From Bacteroidota bacterium (GTDB taxonomy: Bacteria; Bacteroidota; Rhodothermia; Rhodothermales; UBA10348), in contig JAAZVD010000046.1 in assembly GCA_018623785.1 (NCBI GenBank), positions 1-9,014 on the forward strand: a stretch of DNA of 9,014 bases, read 5' to 3'. Both the position numbers and the translations under genes were made by a program. The notes under the pieces were generated by a model. It was not told where the DNA came from and searched no databases. It worked only from the letters and a program-made list of their open reading frames with translations. Shown piece after piece: positions 6,494 to 9,014 of the stretch; the first letter of the stretch is position 1, and every line of letters begins with the position of its first letter.

Positions 6494-7900
6494 GTGACGG
6501 AAGACACTTCACATGTGACCCCTGGGGATATCCCGCCTTCCGGGAATACCCCGACTTCTGAGGATACGCGTTCCTCTGGAGTGGTCCGTTCTTCCAAGGA
6601 GATCCCTTCCTCCGGGGAAAATTCTGTCTCTGGGGCGAGTCCCACCTCTGCCGCGAATTCCACTTCTGGGGCGAGTCCCACCTATGGGGATTCATCCGGT
6701 CTCGAACGCGAGCGCGCCGTCGCTCCCGCGACGGCGCGCCCCGGCGTGAGTGTGGCCGAGGCCAAGGAGGTAACCAAGACACGCGCGGCAGATTTTCGGC
6801 ATCTGGTCGCCGCCCACATCCGTCGTCATCTTCCCCAAGCTTCGGGAAAAGTCCCGCCGCGACGCGAACCGCCGCGGGTAACGGGTGCGCATGCACGCCT
6901 TCTGCCGCTGCTGCAGGTCATCCCGTGGGGGCTACTCATCATGTTCGCTGCCTCCTTTCTCTGGGATTTTCCCGAGATGGAGTTGAGTGTCATGGGGCAG
7001 ATGCTTCCGTTGGAAGGCTTGCTCCGTATTGTCGCGGTAAGCGGTATGATTGGCTTCTTGACGAACTGGGTAGCCATTACCATGCTGTTCAACCCACGTG
7101 AGGTACGCCCCGTTTTCGGCCAGGGGTTGATTCCTGCGCAGCGGGAACGTGTCATCTATCGATTGGCAACGGCGGTCAGCGAGGAGCTGATCAACGAAGA
7201 GATCATCAAGCAGAAGATCGAAGAAAATGCCATTATTCCGAAGTACCGGGAGCTGTCCATATCCGTTGCCCGCGGCGTCCTGGAAGATTCGGAATTCCGG
7301 ACGGACCTCAAACGGTTGACAGCTGATTACGTCGAGACCGTGTTGACATCGGACGAGGTGCGCCGACGTATTGTGGATTTTGTAGTCGAAAAGATTGAGA
7401 CCTACGTGGGCAAGGGCGTAGGAGGGATAGCCCTTAAGGCCTACCGGTACCTGAACGAGGAGGATTTTAAACGTCGCATCGATCAAGCTGTCCACGATAT
7501 CCCGACGCAGCTTGACGTAGTGCTCGACGAGATGGACGCCTTGCTTGACAAGGTGCCCGGGAAAATCGAGGCACGCGCAGAAGACATCGAGGAATATGCC
7601 ACGCGGGTGGTCCTTGGATTTGTAGAAAATCTGGACGTTTATGACATGGTCATGAGCAACATGATGGCCTACGATGAGGGACGTCTGGAAGCGCTCATTA
7701 AGAACTCTTCCAACGAACAGCTCAACTACATCAAGTATTTGGGGGGAGTACTCGGAGCCATCGGAGGGCTTGTCATCTGGCAACCCTTGCCGGCACTTGT
7801 AGCCTTCGGAGGCATCGGAGCCTTCCTGTTTGGCTTGGACGAAGTGCTTTTTCGTTTGCGAAGCACGGAAAAGGAAGAGCCTGGCGCAATGACTGATTAA
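6494..7900 (+). CDS. DUF445 family membrane protein with repetitive N-terminal extension
   Basis: The protein is 468 residues. The conserved DUF445 part begins near 136 with a membrane helix ([19 protein letters not shown]) and a second hydrophobic stretch containing the family hallmark [18 protein letters not shown] (184-201), followed by [15 protein letters not shown] long helical, charged region (about 220-405) comes next, and a C-terminal glycine-rich membrane segment ([20 protein letters not shown], 416-435) is followed by a short tail. The family is of unknown function. The first ~70 residues are Ser/Pro/Gly/Thr-rich hexapeptide repeats, and residues 71-135 are basic and poorly conserved-looking, so this end is probably disordered and cytoplasmic. 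GTG 6494 keeps the frame open 29 bases after the HD gene. GTG 6746 or 6752, just after a strong hairpin, are credible alternative starts that would remove the repeats. Its stop overlaps that of tdk. Confidence 0.88.
   Translation: MTEDTSHVTPGDIPPSGNTPTSEDTRSSGVVRSSKEIPSSGENSVSGASPTSAANSTSGASPTYGDSSGLERERAVAPATARPGVSVAEAKEVTKTRAADFRHLVAAHIRRHLPQASGKVPPRREPPRVTGAHARLLPLLQVIPWGLLIMFAASFLWDFPEMELSVMGQMLPLEGLLRIVAVSGMIGFLTNWVAITMLFNPREVRPVFGQGLIPAQRERVIYRLATAVSEELINEEIIKQKIEENAIIPKYRELSISVARGVLEDSEFRTDLKRLTADYVETVLTSDEVRRRIVDFVVEKIETYVGKGVGGIALKAYRYLNEEDFKRRIDQAVHDIPTQLDVVLDEMDALLDKVPGKIEARAEDIEEYATRVVLGFVENLDVYDMVMSNMMAYDEGRLEALIKNSSNEQLNYIKYLGGVLGAIGGLVIWQPLPALVAFGGIGAFLFGLDEVLFRLRSTEKEEPGAMTD
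6517..6696 (+). repeat. Tandem 18-bp minisatellite, about 10 degenerate units, coding hexapeptides
   Basis: Ten consecutive 18-base blocks align without gaps from 6517. The core is C-TTCTGGGGA followed by TCC or similar, for example ttcctccggggaaaattc (6607-6624), tgtctctggggcgagtcc (6625-6642) and cacttctggggcgagtcc (6661-6678). In the plus frame they encode hexads such as [18 protein letters not shown] and NSTSGA. Units 7-8 and 9-10 also share a higher-order 36-base repeat: TCTGGGGCGAGTCCCACCT is identical at 6629-6647 and 6665-6683. There are no unique spacers, so this is not a CRISPR. Confidence 0.8.
6712..6739. repeat. Perfect 12-bp inverted repeat with 4-base loop inside the DUF445 gene
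   Basis: GCGCGCCGTCGC (6712-6723), TCCC, GCGACGGCGCGC (6728-6739) is a perfect GC-rich hairpin. It follows the tandem repeats by 15 bases and ends 6 bases before a possible GTG start at 6746. In the DUF445 frame it encodes roughly [12 protein letters not shown]. No T-run follows. Confidence 0.75.
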
Positions 7901-8619
7901 CCGGCAGGCTCCGGATTATTGGAGACCGTAGAGGATATCCTTTCTGCCGCAGGCACCGTATCCGCAGCAGGCGCTGTGTCCACTGCGGGGCTCGGGGTCG
8001 ATGAACCGTTCGCTGTTTTGCCCGAAGCGCTTGTTTCTCCCTTGGAAAGGGCTAGATCGAAACAGTCTCGACAACGGGGCTCATAGGCTTCTTTCGCTCC
8101 CAAGAGTACCCGGCTATCCCCACCCACGAGACGTTGGGAATGGTTGGCCGGGTTTCCACAGACGACACAGATCGCATGCAGCTTGGTTACGTACTCAGCA
8201 ATGGCCATGAGCTGGGGCATGGGTTCAAAGGGCTGCCCCAGGTAGTCCTGATCCAAGCCAGCCACGATGACTCGTTTGCCGGACTCGGCTAATTCCCGGC
8301 ACACCTGAACTAGGTCGTCTCCGAAAAACTGCGCCTCGTCCACACCCACAACATCAGAGTCTTGGGCAAGGAGAATAATCTGCGATGCAGCGGCCACGGC
8401 GGTTGATCGCAAGGCCGATTCATCATGGGATACGACCTCGTCCTCGGAAAATCGGGTATCAATGGCCGGCTTGAAAATCTCGGTTCGCTGCCGCGCAATC
8501 TTGGCTCGCCGGACACGCCGGATCAACTCCTCCGTCTTGCCACTGAACATCGATCCGCAGACGACCTCGATCCAGCCGACCTTGCGGGATGTTTTGAGTA
8601 CGTGAGGCTCGAGTATCAC
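7897..8619 (-). CDS. tdk: Thymidine kinase (TK1-like, type II)
   Basis: The protein is 240 residues and phosphorylates thymidine to dTMP with ATP in the salvage pathway, in the cytoplasm. Motifs: Walker A GSMFSGKT (22-29) within [26 protein letters not shown] (50-56); VDEAQFF (93-99), with E95 as the expected catalytic base; [14 protein letters not shown] (121-134); and a structural zinc site C151-C154 with C183-C186. The fold ends near 191, the normal length for this family. A further ~49 residues form a Ser/Ala/Thr/Pro-rich tail ([18 protein letters not shown] and on), with no recognisable domain. GTG 8619 was chosen because related proteins begin with a short leader (MILEP-like) before GWIEV. 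No Shine-Dalgarno sequence is visible. It is convergent with the DUF445 gene, their stops overlapping by four bases. Confidence 0.96.
   Translation of the reverse strand: MILEPHVLKTSRKVGWIEVVCGSMFSGKTEELIRRVRRAKIARQRTEIFKPAIDTRFSEDEVVSHDESALRSTAVAAASQIILLAQDSDVVGVDEAQFFGDDLVQVCRELAESGKRVIVAGLDQDYLGQPFEPMPQLMAIAEYVTKLHAICVVCGNPANHSQRLVGGDSRVLLGAKEAYEPRCRDCFDLALSKGETSASGKTANGSSTPSPAVDTAPAADTVPAAERISSTVSNNPEPAG
7946..7981 (-). repeat. Two 18-bp tandem units in the tdk 3' tail
   Basis: gccgcaggcaccgtatcc (7946-7963) and gcagcaggcgctgtgtcc (7964-7981) agree at 14 of 18 positions on the plus strand. They encode alanine-rich hexads of the Tdk tail (AADTVP is one of them). The similarity does not clearly extend further, so this is a short duplication in low-complexity sequence. 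Confidence 0.45.
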
Positions 8620-8648
8620 GGCTGCGCGTGGATCTTACGGGGAAAGAG

Positions 8649-8672
8649 GGGCGACCCGGGATAGCCGCCCGG
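8649..8672 (-). promoter_or_regulatory. Two mutually exclusive GC-rich hairpins at the start of the tdk leader
   Basis: GGGCG (8649-8653) can pair with CGCCC (8666-8670), while CCGGG (8656-8660) can pair with CCCGG (8668-8672). The two use overlapping bases and cannot form together. If transcription begins near 8669 only part of these would lie in the RNA, so a regulatory role is speculative. Confidence 0.2.
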
Positions 8673-8675
8673 AAC

Positions 8676-8683
8676 CAAAGATA
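8676..8683 (-). promoter_or_regulatory. Bacteroidota-type -7 box upstream of tdk
   Basis: On the minus strand TATCTTTG matches the Bacteroidota -7 consensus TAnnTTTG exactly, 56 bases upstream of the tdk GTG. The -33 TTG at about 19 bases further up is poor (the nearest match is TTCG). The expected transcript start is near 8669, giving a leader of about 50 bases. Confidence 0.4.
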
Positions 8684-8691
8684 CGATGTGG

Positions 8692-8716
8692 CCGGATTCC
8701 ACCGAAGGGTGTCCGG
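8692..8716 (-). terminator. Hairpin between the SH3-protein gene and tdk, terminator candidate
   Basis: Reading the minus strand, an outer stem CCGGA/TCCGG encloses an inner stem CACC/GGTG with loop CTTC and a three-base bulge. It begins 9 bases after the stop of the SH3-protein gene and ends before the tdk promoter element, the expected place for a terminator separating the two genes. There is no T-run, so it would be a non-classical terminator or a 3'-end stabilising structure. Confidence 0.35.
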
Positions 8717-8725
8717 ACGAAGAGG

Positions 8726-9014
8726 TCAGATATCCCCGAGAGCGGATTGTAGCACCCAACCCCGGGTACCATTGGGGATTTCCACAAGACGCCACTCCGA
8801 TGTTCTGGCGTGAACCTCCAGAATGAGGCCCTCGTGTACGTCAATTACTTCGGTAGCGTCGCTGTTGGCCTGCTGCCTCAGCACCAGACGTTCGGTCAGG
8901 ACGACCGAACGATCCGGATGAGGCGGCCATATGGAGGCGGCAAGAGCATGGACGATCAGAATAACGCCGACCACAAAGGCCGCAGTGCGACCACGGCGCA
9001 ACCACATACCATCC
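8726..9014 (-). CDS. SH3-domain membrane-anchored protein, C-terminal part (possibly BatE-like)
   Basis: At least 93 residues read from an ATG at 9007, but the frame is still open to the right edge, so this may be the end of a longer protein. A basic start (MWLRRGR) is followed by a hydrophobic helix (about 8-26, AAFVVGVILIVHALAASIW) and then a bacterial SH3-like domain of about 55 residues: VVLTERLVLRQQANSDATEV, EGLILEVHAR, EWRLVEIPNGTRGWV. It ends QSALGDI. The EW--VEIPNGTRGWV pattern is typical of SH3_3-type domains, which bind peptide or peptidoglycan. A C-terminal helix plus SH3 is also how the TPR-containing BatE proteins of Bacteroidota aerotolerance operons end, so a truncated BatE is one reading. 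An independent small anchored SH3 protein is the other. Confidence 0.65.
   Translation of the reverse strand, partial: DGMWLRRGRTAAFVVGVILIVHALAASIWPPHPDRSVVLTERLVLRQQANSDATEVIDVHEGLILEVHARTSEWRLVEIPNGTRGWVLQSALGDI

Noticed and set aside
6517..6696. CRISPR array
   Set aside because: Units are 18 bases, degenerate and directly adjacent, with no unique spacers and no cas genes nearby.
6412..6896. Minus-strand repetitive open frames (Glu/Pro-rich hexads) opposite the DUF445 5' end
   Set aside because: The regular hexads are the antisense reading of the 18-bp repeat; any period divisible by three keeps several frames open. The plus frame continues into a real domain, the minus frames do not.
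6932..7783. Long minus-strand open frame (283 residues) opposite the DUF445 gene
   Set aside because: It is the antisense shadow of a recognisable DUF445 coding region and shows no family motif.

Overview
The window reads as ordinary, gene-dense chromosome from a Gram-negative bacterium, most likely a member of the Rhodothermota/Bacteroidota side of the tree. Grounds for this: moderately high GC (judged by eye); no clear Shine-Dalgarno sequence before any of the starts, as is usual in Bacteroidota; a TAnnTTTG-type -7 box in front of tdk; and MlaE/MlaD proteins of the long Bacteroidota/Rhodothermota kind. The taxonomic call is inference. I see no rRNA, tRNA, transposase, phage gene or CRISPR.

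Layout from left to right. (1) The C-terminal part of a MacB/FtsX-type ABC transporter permease enters from the left edge (to 863, +). (2) rpiA, ribose-5-phosphate isomerase A (997-1701, +), faces (3) radA, the DNA-repair/recombination helicase (1755-3116, -). (4) A 301-base divergent intergenic region (3117-3417) holds a likely leaderless radA promoter, a perfect 7-bp inverted repeat and a short direct repeat. (5) A tight rightward cluster, mlaE-mlaF-mlaD-HD-domain protein-DUF445 protein (3418-7900), has gaps of 1 to 29 bases. (6) tdk, thymidine kinase (7897-8619, -), is convergent with the DUF445 gene, and their stop codons overlap in one TTAA. (7) The C-terminal end of an SH3-domain protein (BatE-like is one reading) runs off the right edge (8726-9014, -).

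How the genes fit together. MlaE, MlaF and MlaD form the inner-membrane part of an MCE-type lipid transporter: permease, ATPase and periplasmic substrate-binding/tunnel protein. No MlaA, MlaB or MlaC homologue is in the window. The HD hydrolase begins one base after the mlaD stop and the DUF445 membrane protein follows, so both are probably co-transcribed with the envelope-lipid genes. rpiA (pentose phosphates), radA (recombination) and tdk (thymidine salvage) are housekeeping genes with no obvious link to that cluster.

I did not find a new defence or mobile system. The unusual structure is concentrated at the 5' end of the DUF445 gene: about ten tandem 18-bp units coding hexapeptides (6517-6696), followed at once by a perfect 12-bp inverted repeat with a 4-base loop (6712-6739). 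The opposing tdk gene also ends in a low-complexity tail with a short 18-bp duplication. Other points worth a look are the leaderless geometry of radA and the mla-HD linkage.
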